DNA of 64,000 nt from Ephydatia muelleri (taxonomy: Eukaryota; Porifera; Demospongiae; Spongillida; Spongillidae), in assembly GCA_013339895.1 (NCBI GenBank), contig JABACO010000057.1, positions 62,001 through 126,000 on the forward strand. The letters run 5' to 3'. Below are positions 43,787-55,582 of this stretch, piece by piece (position 1 is the stretch's first letter; each line of letters starts with the position of its first letter). A model generated the notes under the pieces. The model did no database searches. It was given only the letters and a program-made list of their open reading frames with translations, and was not told the origin of the DNA. A program made the translations under genes and the position numbers.

Positions 43787-44401
43787 ATGAGTAGCGGTCC
43801 AGCCTGGAGACTACACTCGCTGGCATGGGTACTATCCAGTCGAACTGTCGAAAGGATTGTAACGTCACGAAAGAAGGTTAGTATATCGATCGATTAGTGT
43901 CTGTGTCATGGGGTCGATCCAAGTAGGGTGAAAAACGCGAGTTTCTCGTTCTATGGCAAGACTACCCTAAGGAAGAAGCATCGTGGGTGTCTCACAGAAG
44001 TGTCACGCCTGCTCTCTTAAGGTGCGTTATACACAGGCCGGCGATTTAATTTATATTAATAGGGCGTTTGGTAACCCACATGCAACCATTAATGCGAACT
44101 GTTTTAGACAGTGCAAGTCAGTTTATTTTCCACATCGGTCGCTCCTTAACGGCTGGAACTATTAGAAAAAATCGCCTTTCCCTTAAAATGCAAACAGACG
44201 ATTTTGATGGCAGATACTTCACAGATGAATGGTACGTGAAGTACGACCAAAATTGTGTGGGTGTGCTGTTGAGTTCCCGATCAAAATGAAGAGTTGCATC
44301 ACATGGGCAAGGTGCAACGCATTCTCCAAGCAGAAAGAAATGCATGTGAAAAAACTGTATTTTGAACGCCTGTACGTGTTTGTCGTGAATAAACGTGTTT
44401 A
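43787..44401 (+). pseudogene. Broken paralogue of the small chromodomain gene
   Basis: Exon 1 (43787-43876, ending VERIVTSRKK), exon 2 (43927-44021, 95 bp, EFLVLWQDYPKEEASW) and exon 3 (44063-44401) copy the intron positions of 29984-30637. In exon 3 the frame shifts near 44095 and again near 44255, and about 20 residues are missing before DFDGRYFTDEWY, so a full protein is not made. The residual C-terminus (YFERLYVFVVNKR) ends at the same place as the intact gene. It is divergent from the gene at 39389-43669 with 117 bp between the starts. Confidence 0.85.
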
Positions 44402-45613
44402 ATTATTCATTGTTGTTGGGGGCTACCTTCCTCCTGTACCCATTATGTAGTGAATGAATTTACAATCTGCAACCACACCAATCATCATTCATGTACATGT
44501 ACATATTAGAACCTGATGTGTCTACAGTCTTCTGTATTTACTTCATATTGGTAGGTCTTTGAGGTGTTGCCAACAGCGCAAATGACCAGCTCCACTACAA
44601 ATGTATGCAAGGAAATGGATTGTATGGTACCATGAGATCATGACAAAACACAGAAAAACATATATACATTTTTCCATATTATAATTATAATTATATACAC
44701 ACACACAACACACACACACACATGCACACACACACACGCACACACACACACACACTAGGAGTGACATCCACTGGCCACCACCTACTCGCACTTATATGCA
44801 TACTACCGCAACCTCTTTTTTTAATGCATACACGTTTTAGCCTATAGAGCTCTTTCATCATCTAATTAGTCCGCCATATTGGTGCCCATTTACTATGGAG
44901 AAGTATGGGCTTACGTTTGGTTTAGGTGTGTTACATTAGTTCAGAGTGCCGTCTAGACATATACTATTGTGCTCTAACACATGATTTTTACTTGAGCCCT
45001 CATAGCGTGAGTAACTTAAACAAAGAGTACCAATACCCGAGCATAAGCCCATACATTTCCATAGTAAACCAAGCACCAAGGTGATTGACATAAAAACAAT
45101 TAACGCAATTAAAGCCTATGCGTCATGTGACCATGAAAGAGCTCTATTCATGATGACCTTAGTACTTACATGTACATCAAGCTTCGACAGGACTGAGAAC
45201 GAGGGAAGTACATCTTGCCTATGGGATAAAAAACGTGAGCTACAATATTATCAGGTGGGCTGTAATACATGTAAGAGTGTTACTGACCATGGATCGGTCA
45301 TGCAACCAGTATCAAGTTTATCTCGGCTGATCAACACATGGCTGTATTTTCTGTGGCCATGTGCACCATTTTTGAATTTTTATATCAGTTGAGACTTTCA
45401 CATGCAGGCTGCTTCAGTCGCATACCGTGAGTCTAGTCAACTGCATGCATGCATGCACATGTCATGTAGCACTAGTTAATTAATTATGCACACCAGGGAG
45501 TGTACAGATCACACCATTTCACTTGTCACACCTAGGTGTTTGTGTGCCCTGCACACATAGAGCACTAGAGTGTGCCCTATGGTGTGATGGCAATTTGGTG
45601 TGCTTCACACGCC
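44402..45613. other. Spacer with CA repeat and a small inverted-repeat element
   Basis: No gene is supported. A CA-rich run lies at 44697-44756. At 44844-45147 an element has terminal inverted repeats ATAGAGCTCTTTCAT and internal pairing of TACTATGGA-GTATGGGCTTA-type sequence, a MITE-like structure without a clear target duplication. Confidence 0.65.
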
Positions 45614-46375
45614 ATAGTGTAGCTATGATGCCTTCACATGGGTACACAAGCTATGATGCCTTCATATGGGTACACTAGCTATGATGCCTTCACATGGGTA
45701 CACTAGCTACATGATATGATGCCTTCACATGGGTATATACACAGGCTATGGTGCCTTCACATGGGTACATTGGCTATGGTGCCTTCACATGGGTATGTAC
45801 ACTGGCTATGATGCCTTCACATGGGTACACTAGCTATGATGCCTTCACATGGGTACACTAGCTATGGTGCCTTCACATGAATACACTAGCTATGATGCCT
45901 TCACATGTGTATGCATACAGGCTATGGTGCCTTCACATGGGTACACTAGCTATGATGCCTACACTAGCTATGGTGCCTTCACATGGGTACAATAGCTATG
46001 ATGCCTTCACATGGGTACACTGGCTATGATGCCTTCACATGGGTACACTAGCTATGATGCCTTCACATGGTTACGTACACTGGCTATGATGCCTTCAAAT
46101 GGGTACACTAGCTATGATGCCTACACTAGCTATGGTGCCTTCACATGGGTACAATAGCTATGATGCCTTCACATGGGTACACTGGCTATGATGCCTTCAC
46201 ATGGGTACAATAGCTATGATGCCTTCACATGGGTATATACACAGGCTACGGTGCCTTCACATGGGTAAACTTGCAATGGTGCCTTCACATGGGTATGTAC
46301 AGTACACTGACTATGGTGCCTTCACATGGGTACATTACCTATGGTGCCTTCACATGGGTACACTAGCTATGGCCA
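45614..46375. repeat. Minisatellite of ~28-35 bp units
   Basis: More than twenty units of the form CTATGATGCCTTCACATGGGTACACTAG, with variants GGTGCC, GTATGTACAC and occasional truncated units (CTATGATGCCTACACTAG). A higher-order block (units near 45935-46020) recurs at 46105-46190. No coding frame. Confidence 0.95.
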
Positions 46376-47337
46376 ATTGATAACTCAGGTAAGAGAAGTC
46401 GTTGAAGCCAGACAGAAGTAGTGCCACACTGTGAAAGTGAATGGTGTGAAGTGCATGCAGAACGTTTGGAGACCAAATAAGCTACCACGCCGGTCGAAGC
46501 TGCTTTCAGCTTCCGATAAATCGGTGCGCATTGTCTAGAATTAAAACACATGCATGTAACCGTATTGGTGCCAATAGCCGGTATACGCCACACCTATAGT
46601 TGTACTTGAGTAGCTTGGATAAATTACCAACGTAACAGATTATGAAATGCGTGATGTTTAGGCCTACAAAAGATTCGGAACGTATGGGTACTAGTACGCG
46701 CCCTTGCATATGTACTCAACTGGTAGCAAAACCCCCTGTTGCGTAGCGCTAGGAGGCGTGTGGAACCGATTTCATACAGTACGTATACAAGTGGTACATA
46801 TCGCTGACACAGAAGGAGGGGGGAAGCTCATTGCCTTACGTGTCGTCCACGCGCGTGAGTCAATTTTGAGGGCACGAGACGGAGACAACATCTGATTCGA
46901 TATGGAATACTTCTTTCAACTATGGAAGCCGATTTTTAAATATAAAGACCTAGTTTTCAATATATATTATAGTTCTTCGATGTACTAGCTATATTTTTTT
47001 CTCATAACAAATTAGCAAATCGTAAAGGTGTTGACACAAATGGTCATAGAATATTGTAATGAGAAACGCAACCCATTGACTACGCGTACATTGAGGACAA
47101 TGTTATGACAATCCTAGGGAAGCGACACCTTAAATAGGAAAAATACGGCGACCTTTCTAAAAATCATGCCATAAGTAGTGTACTAACAATTTCTCATAAC
47201 AAATTCTGAGAAAAATCTGGCGCGCTTGGTATTGAAGTACTCCATACATGTCTATGGGTAGATATACGGGAATATTCGTTGATTCGCAAACCGTGAATTA
47301 ATTACTTCTGACTTTTGACCGCTCATTTCTGCATATG
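46376..47337. other. Right end of the 22.5-kb block, no gene seen
   Basis: The region is unique-looking. The last 13 bp (ATTTCTGCATATG) are the inverted counterpart of the left terminus at 24801. Confidence 0.5.
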
Positions 47338-48025
47338 GGTTTGGCAAATGATCTCTTCCGCAGCGATAGCATGGTTCAGTAGATGTCCCAGGGGCATCTC
47401 TATTGGCATGCTTATTGGCATCTTTATTTCCCCCTCATCTGGGTGGCCCGGACATGCGGTGGACATCCTTTGGCTGACCTCATCCCTTGTCGCCATCTCT
47501 TCCACTTCTGAAACTTCTAGAGCCTTAGCAAATGTCAGGTCTGCCTTGCCTAAGAGTCGCTTCTGCACTGTTCCATTCTGCATGCCACACACCAGCCTAT
47601 CTCTTAAGGCGTCCGTGAGCGTGTCCCCGAATTCACAGTGCTCAGTTAACTTTTGCAGGCTGGCGGCGTAAGCCTTAATGCCCTCCATTTCCTTTTGATC
47701 CCTCTTAAAGAAACGAAACCTTTCAGCAATTTGGTGCTAAGTGGACCCTTATATCGTTTCGACCAGTTCGTCAAAAGTCTTGTCCTTTAGTTTTTGTCGG
47801 TGCGACCAGAGCTCTTAACAAGCCGAACGTTTCCTTGCCCACACATGCTAGTAAAGCATCTCTCCGTTGGTCATTCTCCACCTTGTTGGCACTTTTAAAA
47901 TGTCCCAACCGCTCTACGTATAACTATAGGCCATGTTTCGGACGTGCTGTCAAAATCACCTATCTTTCCCAGGTATCCAGCCATGGAAATGAGCGGCTCA
48001 CCCACCCTCGTCGCCACTGTGGAAT
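47338..48025 (-). pseudogene. Gag 5' part of Ty3 element B, copy 1 continuation
   Basis: The minus-strand frame 47323-47688 encodes gag sequence (AYAASLQKLTEHCEFGDTLT, LLGKADLTFAKALEV), and further gag sequence with frameshifts runs to about 47985. A TGGCGACGAGGG primer-binding-type site then follows at about 48000-48022. The first base of this segment adjoins the gag knuckle residues left behind at 24800. It matches 54908-55582. Confidence 0.8.
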
Positions 48026-48897
48026 CCTTGGACTACCCAGGTGTAAGAAGATTCAATCCTCAAAGTAGCGGCGTACAATACAGTACAATGCACACACAGC
48101 TCTACATATCAATATTCCACAGCTACGTTCTTACGTCTCTGATGGTATACTTCTTTCTGATGCGTCATATACTGTCTACCGAAAAGATGGGCATGGTGGT
48201 GTTGCTGTCTTTGTAAAAAATATTACGCTCCATGATCCTTTTCTGTGTACTAAATGCTTGATTATTGCCTCACAAGGAGTGCTGCTTATCGGTGTATGTC
48301 AGCTAATTACTTACATATGCTCACGTACAGACTAGTATTCTAATACATGTCATCCTGTTTACGTTGTTAGCGACTTTAAAATATGTAATGCAATTTGCTC
48401 AATAGCGAGATACATCTGAGATAATCTCTGGATACATGCAGCAATCAGCTATACTACTTACATTGTACCTTGTACAAAGCATCGATTCTCACACAACACC
48501 CATAGACCTTCTAGCTGTGCACAGGAAGGGTTTGGGCCTTGGAACAGCCCTATTATAATGTCTGCTACGCAAGTTGCATAACTAATTATCACATACGCGT
48601 AGGATTAGTAAGATATTACGGGCGTTGCCAAGTTGCTAAAGTCTAGCTGCCACTGGAGAAGGGGTGGGGAAGGAAGAAAATCGCATACAGAGGTGTGCGA
48701 TTATTGGCACGTAATGGGCGCTGCTTGCACAGACATAATCAGTCTGTATGCTCTTATTACCTGTCGTGAACGGAAATGTCACATGCCAAGTGATTTGCCC
48801 TTATTAGGCAAGTAAATATTACAGCCTGACATCTTTAGAGATTGGAATTATACGGGTTACACGTCGAGTTATCAGCTCTATATCAGTACAGATAGAT
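48026..48897. other. LTR-side and flanking DNA of element B, copy 1
   Basis: Matches 55583-56482 with small indels (for example a 26-bp palindromic insertion ATAGATTAATAATCTAT in the other copy). The LTR of B should start here, but its outer limit cannot be set because the opposite LTR is missing. Confidence 0.5.
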
Positions 48898-49394
48898 ATG
48901 CGGCGTTCCTTCTCGGGCACAATACTAGTACTCGCGACCATGTCGCTGTTAATTAACGTCGTCACGGGCAGCGCTAGCTTCTACTGACCAGGAGGCAGCC
49001 CTCGATTCTCACAACACATGTCGATCGATGGAAGGAGCGTCCGACATGCTGCAAATGGTACTCTATTATGCTCCCCTTCCTCTATTCAGCAAATATTTCG
49101 TCGTTTTGATTTTCGGCTGGTTTTGTCCGGAGTTGGGACCCCGTTCTAGCCAACGTAGCCCAAGCGTATACGCCCAGCAATGCACGTTTAGCCACAACTC
49201 CGCGCGCTCACACGCAATACACAGCAGCGGCAGGGATCGCAACCTACGTCGGAGAAAACCTATACGTGACCTCGGGTAGGGAGACGCCAGGTCTTATCGG
49301 CTCGGCCATACAAGACTGGTACAGCGAGAAATCGGGTTATAATTTCATGACGGGCAGTTGCAGTGGTGTGTGCGGCCACTATATACACGCAGGT
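48898..49394 (+). pseudogene. CAP/SCP-domain secreted protein gene, truncated copy
   Basis: ATG at 48898 opens a signal peptide (MRRSFSGTILVLATMS-like), but a 4-bp insertion (TTAATTAACG against TTAACG in the sister copy) breaks the frame. Downstream CAP motifs remain in pieces (QQCTFSHNSAR, GENLYV, GYNFMTGSCSG). At 49394 the sequence jumps into Ty3-A pol, so the last exon is lost. Dead copy. Confidence 0.75.
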
Positions 49395-51983
49395 CTTAGA
49401 TGACATTGTAGTTGCTGGAGGAAACATGGAGGAACATCTACACCTATTGGAGACTGTGTTTAAGCGTCTAGAACAGTATGGACTTACAATCAACAAAAAG
49501 AAGAGCGTTTTCTTTCGGAGACAAATAGAGTTTTGTGGCCATGTTATTGATGCTCAAGGGTTGCACAAGACCACAGAGAAGATTCAAGCCATTGTAGAAT
49601 CACCCAAACCTATGAATGTCTCTCAACTTCGTTCCTTCCTGGGAATGGTTAATTACTATCGGAAATTCCTTCCAAACCTGTCAACCAAATTGGCCCCGTT
49701 ACATGCATTACTACAAAAGGATGTGAAGTGGTCGTGGACCAAAGCTTGTGAGGAGGCTTGGAAGATGGTGAAGGACATGGTAACGGCGGACACAGTGTTG
49801 GCCCATTTTGACCCCAGTCTACCCATGACACTAGCATGTGATGCAAGCTCCTATGGTTTGGGGGCTGTGTTGTCCCACATCACAGCAACAGGTGAAGAAC
49901 GACCGGTGGCTTTTGCGTCTCGCACATTAACGGTTACGGAACAGAAGTATTCCCAGATTGACAAGGAGGCACTAGCCTTGGTGTGGGGAATTAAGAAGTT
50001 TAACCAGTACTTATTTGGATCACACTTCACACTGATAACTGACCACCAACCCCTAACTGTGATTTTCAGGCCAGACAAGGGGATTAGCATCACTACAGCA
50101 GCAAGGCTTCAAAGGTATGCAATGTTTCTCGCTGGGTATGACTTTGAAATTAAATATCGGAATACATCTCAGCATGCAAATGCTGATGCCTTATCTCGGC
50201 TTCCGTTACCCTCACAAGATGGCACTGAGCAGGATGGAATGGGAAACCTTTTCATTAAACAGATAGAAAACCTGCCAATTACTGCAATGTCTCTGAAGGG
50301 AGCTACTCAGAACGATCCCATATTGGCTAAGGTATTACATTTTACCCTGAGTGGCTGGCCTGTCAAAGGGTGTGAGGAGTGTCCAGATTTGAAACCATAC
50401 TACGACAGGAGGCATGAGTTGACCATTGAACAAGTTGCATCATGTGGGGAATTCGTGTAGTAATCCCAACGAAACTGAGGGATCGCGTTCTGGAGGAGCT
50501 GCATGACGGGCATTTGGGAGTGGTGAAGATGAAGGGGCTCGCACGAAGCCATGTGTGGTGGCCAGGCATTGACAAGGGAATTGAAGAGGTCACACATGCC
50601 TGTCAAGGGTGTCAGCGAATGAAGCAAAACCCGAAATTGTCAACCTTGCATCCATGGGAGTTCCCGGAAGGGCCTGGGAAGAGAATTCATATTGACTTTG
50701 CAGGTCCATTTGAGAACAAAACTCTTCTCTGTGTGGTAGATGCTTATTCAAAGTGGCCCGAGGTAGTGACAATGGAAAAAACAACTGCAGAATCCACTAT
50801 CGAAGAACTGAGGCTTTTGGTTGCTAGATGGGGCATACCTGTTCAAATTGTCACTGACAATGGCCCACAATTTGCTTCACAAGCTTTTGAGAGATTCACC
50901 AGTCTTAACCACATCAAACACATCACAACTAGTCCTTATCACCCTGCAACTAATGGGTTGGCGGAGCGTTTTGTGCAGACCTTGAAACAAGCATTGCGAT
51001 CCTCAACAAAAGATGGGCGAACCTTCCAGCATCGACTGGCAAGTTTCCTTATGAATTATCGGAATGCCAGGCATGCAACCACTGAAGAGTCGCCAGCGCG
51101 TCTGATGATTGGCCGGGATGTGAGGAGCCGTCTGCATCTGCTAACACCAGACCTTGCAGGAACCGTTGCCAAGAACCAGTCAGTTCAGGTACAAGCACGA
51201 GCAACAGCACGGGACAGAAGTTTTGAAGTGGGAGACTGGGTGATGGTCCGTGACTACAGGCGTCCGGGACTGAGAGATGGTGTCAAGCTCAAGTGAAGGC
51301 CAAGGTTGGGCCTAAAACATACCATGTGCAGGTGGGAGGAAGTAACCTGTGGAAACGGCATGTAGAGCAGATGATACGAAGTGGAAGTGACCAGTTGGGG
51401 GTATCTGGACCAAGGGAGGACTCTGAAGTTCCCGTTCCCATTATTTGCCAGGAGGCCGATACCACCCACCCTACACCTATGCTTCCGAGCATCCCTTACA
51501 ATGGGGTAGGAGCTGCTCTCGTATCACCCCAAGTGGGTGGGCGGTCAGAGGAAACAAGAGAGGTTCCTTCCTTGGAAACAAGAGAACCTACTACCCCCTT
51601 TTCCCGACGACAAAGATCTATAGATAACGTACTTAAAAGTCCCGATAACTCAGTTGTACGGACAAATGTCAACGAAGCGGTGGAGCACGACAGGGCAGGT
51701 GCGGAGTGGACCCGTTTGCCGTGATGTTCCTTGTGCTCTAGTACAGAATGCGACTTGCCGACTGCACCCCCCCCCCCCCCCCCCCGTCGTAAGCGGACTG
51801 CACCCCCCCCCCCCCCCCCCCCCCCCCCCCACCGTCGTATGCGGACTGCACCCCCCTCCTCCGTTCGCATACATTGCCGCCCCTCTGGTAAACCGCCCCC
51901 CCCATAACAAATTCCTGGATCCGGGGCTGGAAGTGGGAGAATAGTGCGCAAACCAGCCCGTTATCGAGAAGAGGGGGAAAAGA
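49395..51983 (+). pseudogene. Ty3 element A, duplicated 3' half of pol
   Basis: From the RT active site onward this repeats 17389-19784 almost exactly. A one-base deletion near 50431 splits pol into two frames (49363-50460, 50442-51296), another change at about 51267 breaks it again, and 143 bp near the end (after 51593) are replaced by about 340 bp of unrelated, C-rich sequence. The 5' LTR, gag and protease are absent, so the copy arose by duplication, not by its own insertion. Confidence 0.93.
51760..51905. repeat. Long poly-C tracts with a repeated spacer
   Basis: Three C runs (roughly 22, 31 and 7 bases, then more short runs) are separated by GTCGTA(A/T)GCGGACTGCA. Poly-C/poly-G of this length could fold as G-quadruplex/i-motif and is also error-prone in sequencing. 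Confidence 0.85.
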
Positions 51984-52104
51984 TGTGATGTTCTCGACTT
52001 AATAATTAACTAAATATATGTGCAGTGTGTGATTGACTCGCGTGATGTTGGATTGAGTGTGCATGCTGGTTGAATCTGTTGCCATCGAGAGTAAGTATTT
52101 CACA
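51984..52104 (+). repeat. Duplicate 3' LTR of Ty3 element A
   Basis: 121 bp, same ends as the LTRs at 6780 and 19785, followed by CTGTT as in the first copy. Confidence 0.93.
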
Positions 52105-52693
52105 CTGTTGTACATGTACATACATTTGCGATAAAAGATTCAAGAGCATCCCCTAATGTCTACCCGCCGTGCTCTGGCCCAGCTTCCCCTTACGTGGGAG
52201 TGTCCTAGCTGGCACGTGACATACAGTGCAGGGCCACCTAGCTGTCTATATGGCAACACATAGAAACGCCATTTAAAAATGGCGCCTATTCCACCAAAAC
52301 CGATTTACTATTCAAAATGGTCCCCAATTTCTTCACGACAATGCTCACTTTTATAATATATCCTGCTAGTTGGATAGTTGTACAACAATTTTAGAGGGTA
52401 GCGAAAGTTGTAACCCCTTCTGTTAGTTAGTTGTAACCAATTGAATACCTTAATTAGTACAGTTTTTTTTCCATTTTGTGTACAAGTCTATGGAAAATTG
52501 TATTTTCATTTATGGTCCCAGAATCTTGGACGATACATGGTATAAACTTTGAAATCACCTACATCTGAACATGATTCAGAGTAGTATTAGAGGGTAGCAA
52601 AAGTTGTAGTTCTATTATTTAATTAATAATAATCAAGTTTGTAAAAACTCCATACATTTTCTATGGAACGTAACGCGGATGAAATCCAAACAT
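52105..52693. other. Non-coding flank, second copy
   Basis: Repeats 19906-20511; no gene seen. Confidence 0.7.
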
Positions 52694-55582
52694 TTACAAA
52701 CCGCGACTGACCGCCATATGATAAATCTCGTCCAATACCTTTCCTTGTAGACTAGCTGGAATTACCACCCTCGTTCCCCATAGTATGCAGCCCTGTTCAG
52801 CTGCGAGTTCTCCTCTTTTATTTCGGAATGATTTCAGTTCTTCTGTTGTGTCTGCTGGCCAACCAATATACTCTAACACCCGCGATAACACTGGATCCTT
52901 GGCCGTTGCATTTCGTAATACTGCAGTCGTCACTGGAATCTGTTCTAGTTGGGGGAGTCTGAATTCAGAACAATCGTCCCTGTCCTGCCTTTTCACCGCC
53001 GTGTCCTCCATCAGGGGTAGACGGGAGAGTGCATCTGCGTTCCCATGGCAGTGGGTACTTCTGTACCGAATATGGAAGGTGTGTTCCGCTAATACTAGTG
53101 CATACCTCTGTAGTCGGGCCGCCGTCAAGATGGGAGTGCCTTGTCCGGGTGTAAGATTGAGACCAAGGGCTGATGATCGGTTATCAACGTAAAGTGATTG
53201 CCATATAAGTACTGTTGAAAGCGTTTAATTCCCCATGCACACCAGTGCAAGTGCTTCCTTTTCGATCTGAGAATAATTGCATTCTGTTTTGACAACGTTC
53301 TGGATGCAAACGCTATCGGTTTATCAACACCTGAGTCTGATGTGTGGGACAGGACTGCACCCAGACCATAGGCACTTGCATCACAAACCAGTACCAGAGG
53401 CATTGTTGGGGTGAAGTGAGTGAGGACCAAGTCTGACGCAATCATTTTCTTAACCTCTGTGAAGGACTCAACACATTCCTTTAACCAACACCACTTGGTA
53501 TTTCTTTTGCAGCAGCCGATGTAGTGGGGCCACTGTATTTACCAGATGTGGTAGGAAATGATTGTAGTAGTTTACTAAGCCCAAAAATGCTCGCAATTGT
53601 GAGACGTCTCTAGGCTCTGGTACCTCCGTAATGGCTCTCATCTTTGCTTGTGTCTTATGCAGCCCATCTGCATTGATACGGTGTCCACAGAACTCCAAGC
53701 AATGCACACTTGGCCTTATTAATCACTATAAGTAGTGCTTCTCTAGTCTTTCCAGTACCTGCTCCAGAATGAGGAATTGTTCCTCCTCATTGGAGCCTGC
53801 AACTATTATGTCATCGATCAAGCATTGCGTTTTTGAAATCCCATGTAGTATCAGTTCCATGGTGCGCTGCCATATTGCCGGTGCTGAGACACTCCGAATG
53901 GCTGTCTGTTGTCTCTATATAACCCCTTATGTGTATTAATGGTGCAGAGTTCCTTGCCTGTTCTTCAAGCTTCATTTGGAGGTAGACATGCCGGAGGTCC
54001 ACCTTACTGAGCATGGTACTTCCGCCCAGTGATGCAAATATGTCTTCCACCAATGGCAAGGGGTACTTTATGGCTTGATTCAATGTCATTCTAAAATCTG
54101 CACATAATAGAATTGACCCATCTTTCTTCGGTGCAACCACCACTGGAGTAGCCTATTCACTGGTTGACACGGGAATGATTCCCACTTTCTCCAGCCTCTC
54201 TAGTTCCTTCTCCACTTTTATTCGCAAACTTACACGTAAGGGACTTGTCTAGTCTTGAAAAACATTGGTGTTGCCCCTTCCTTCAATGGTAGGTATGCCT
54301 TAGTTCCCTTGACCGTCCCTTGCTCCTTCTGTATTCCAGGATTTTTTTCTAGCAATCTCTTCAGTCATAGTGCTCTCTTTTGCTCCTCATCCCCTGCCCT
54401 CAGAACTTTTATTTCCCCCCAGTCTATGGGGATCCGGCTTAACCAGTTTCGACCCATCAATAGGGGTCCCAGACCATCCACCCCACTGTTCTATTTTTAT
54501 GTACTTGCACTGTGATCTCACCACGGGAGGGTTAACTCACTGTCCTGTGTATGTTTTCAAATTAACCGTAGATTTCTGCAGTTGGATGTGTGCCATTTCC
54601 TCTTTGTACATCGTATAGGGAGGGCATGATGGACACTGCTGCCCCCATGTCCAGTTCCATTTTGATGGGATTTCCCCCTCCACATACATTGGTTTGTGCG
54701 CCTTCCATGAACTGGGGGGTGAGACTTCCATTCCATAAAGTGTATCACCCTCTATGTTGTCTTCCATGTCAGACCCACTGTCTCCTTTCAGTTCTTTGTT
54801 TCCCGATGTCTTCCTTGTGCTCTCTGCCTTCATCTTCTTTCTGCACACCCTCTCGGCATGACCTTGTAACTTGCAAAACCTACAACGCTCCCACCGGAAC
54901 TTGCATTGGTTTGGCAAATGATCTCTTCCGCAGCGATAGCATGGTTCAGTAGATGTCCCAGGGGCATCTCTATTGGCATGCTTATTGGCATCTTTATTTC
55001 CCCCTCATCTGGGTGGCCCGGACATGCGGTGGACATCCTTTGGCTGACCTTCGTGCAGCTGTGCCTCATCCCTTGTCGCCATCTCTTCCACTTCTGAAAC
55101 TTCTAGAGCCTTAGCAAATGTCAGGTCTGCCTTGCCTAAGAGTCGCTTCTGCACTGTTCCATTCTGCATGCCACACACCAGCCTATCTCTTAAGGCGTCC
55201 GTGAGTGTGTCCCCAAAGTCACATTGTTCAGTTAACTTTTGCAGGCTGGCGGCGTAAGCCTTAATGCCCTCCATTTCCTTTTGATCCCTCTTATAGAAAC
55301 GAAACCTTTCAGCAATTTGGTGCTAAGTGGACCCTTATCGTTTCGACCTGTCCTTTAGTTTTTGTCGGTGCGACCAGAGCTCTTAACAAGCCGAACGTTT
55401 CCTTGCCCACACATGCTAGTAAAGCATCTCTCCGTTGGTCATTCTCCACCTTGTTGGCACTTTTAAAATGTCCCAACCGCTCTACGTAACTATAGGCCAT
55501 GTTTCGGACGTGCTGTCAAAATCATCTATCTTTCCCAGGTATCCAGCCATTGAAATGAGCGGCTCACCCACCCTCGTCGCCA
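52694..55582 (-). pseudogene. Ty3/gypsy element B, copy 2, uninterrupted
   Basis: Reading leftward from a TGGCGACGAGGG primer-binding-type site (55560-55582): gag (55560-54908), intact first zinc knuckle across 54908, second knuckle CRFCKLQGHAERVC, degenerate protease, RT (54143 to 53468), RNase H (53445-53125) and the start of integrase (53128-52694), where the element is truncated. Several stops and frameshifts make it inactive. It lacks both the hAT-like element and the 22.5-kb block of copy 1, and so shows their pre-insertion sequences. Confidence 0.88.

Larger units (their letters stand above)
24801..47337. mobile_element. 22.5-kb inserted block with imperfect 13-bp terminal inverted repeats
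   Basis: The block splits Ty3 element B between 24800 and 47338, inside a gag zinc knuckle that is uninterrupted in the second copy (around 54908). Its ends are CATATCCAGAAAT (left) and, inverted, CATATGCAGAAAT (right), 12 of 13 matching exactly at the breakpoints. Only a single G is duplicated at the target. Inside are a CtIP homologue, two chromodomain genes, a nested 6-kb transposon, a nine-exon family gene and repeats. No gene obviously encodes a transposase for these termini, although the family gene at 39389-43669 is a candidate. It may be a giant transposon or another kind of insertion. Confidence 0.6.

Noticed and set aside
24801-47337. Polinton/Maverick or herpesvirus-like giant element
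   Set aside because: No protein-primed polymerase, integrase, capsid or packaging ATPase sequence, and no 6-bp target duplication.
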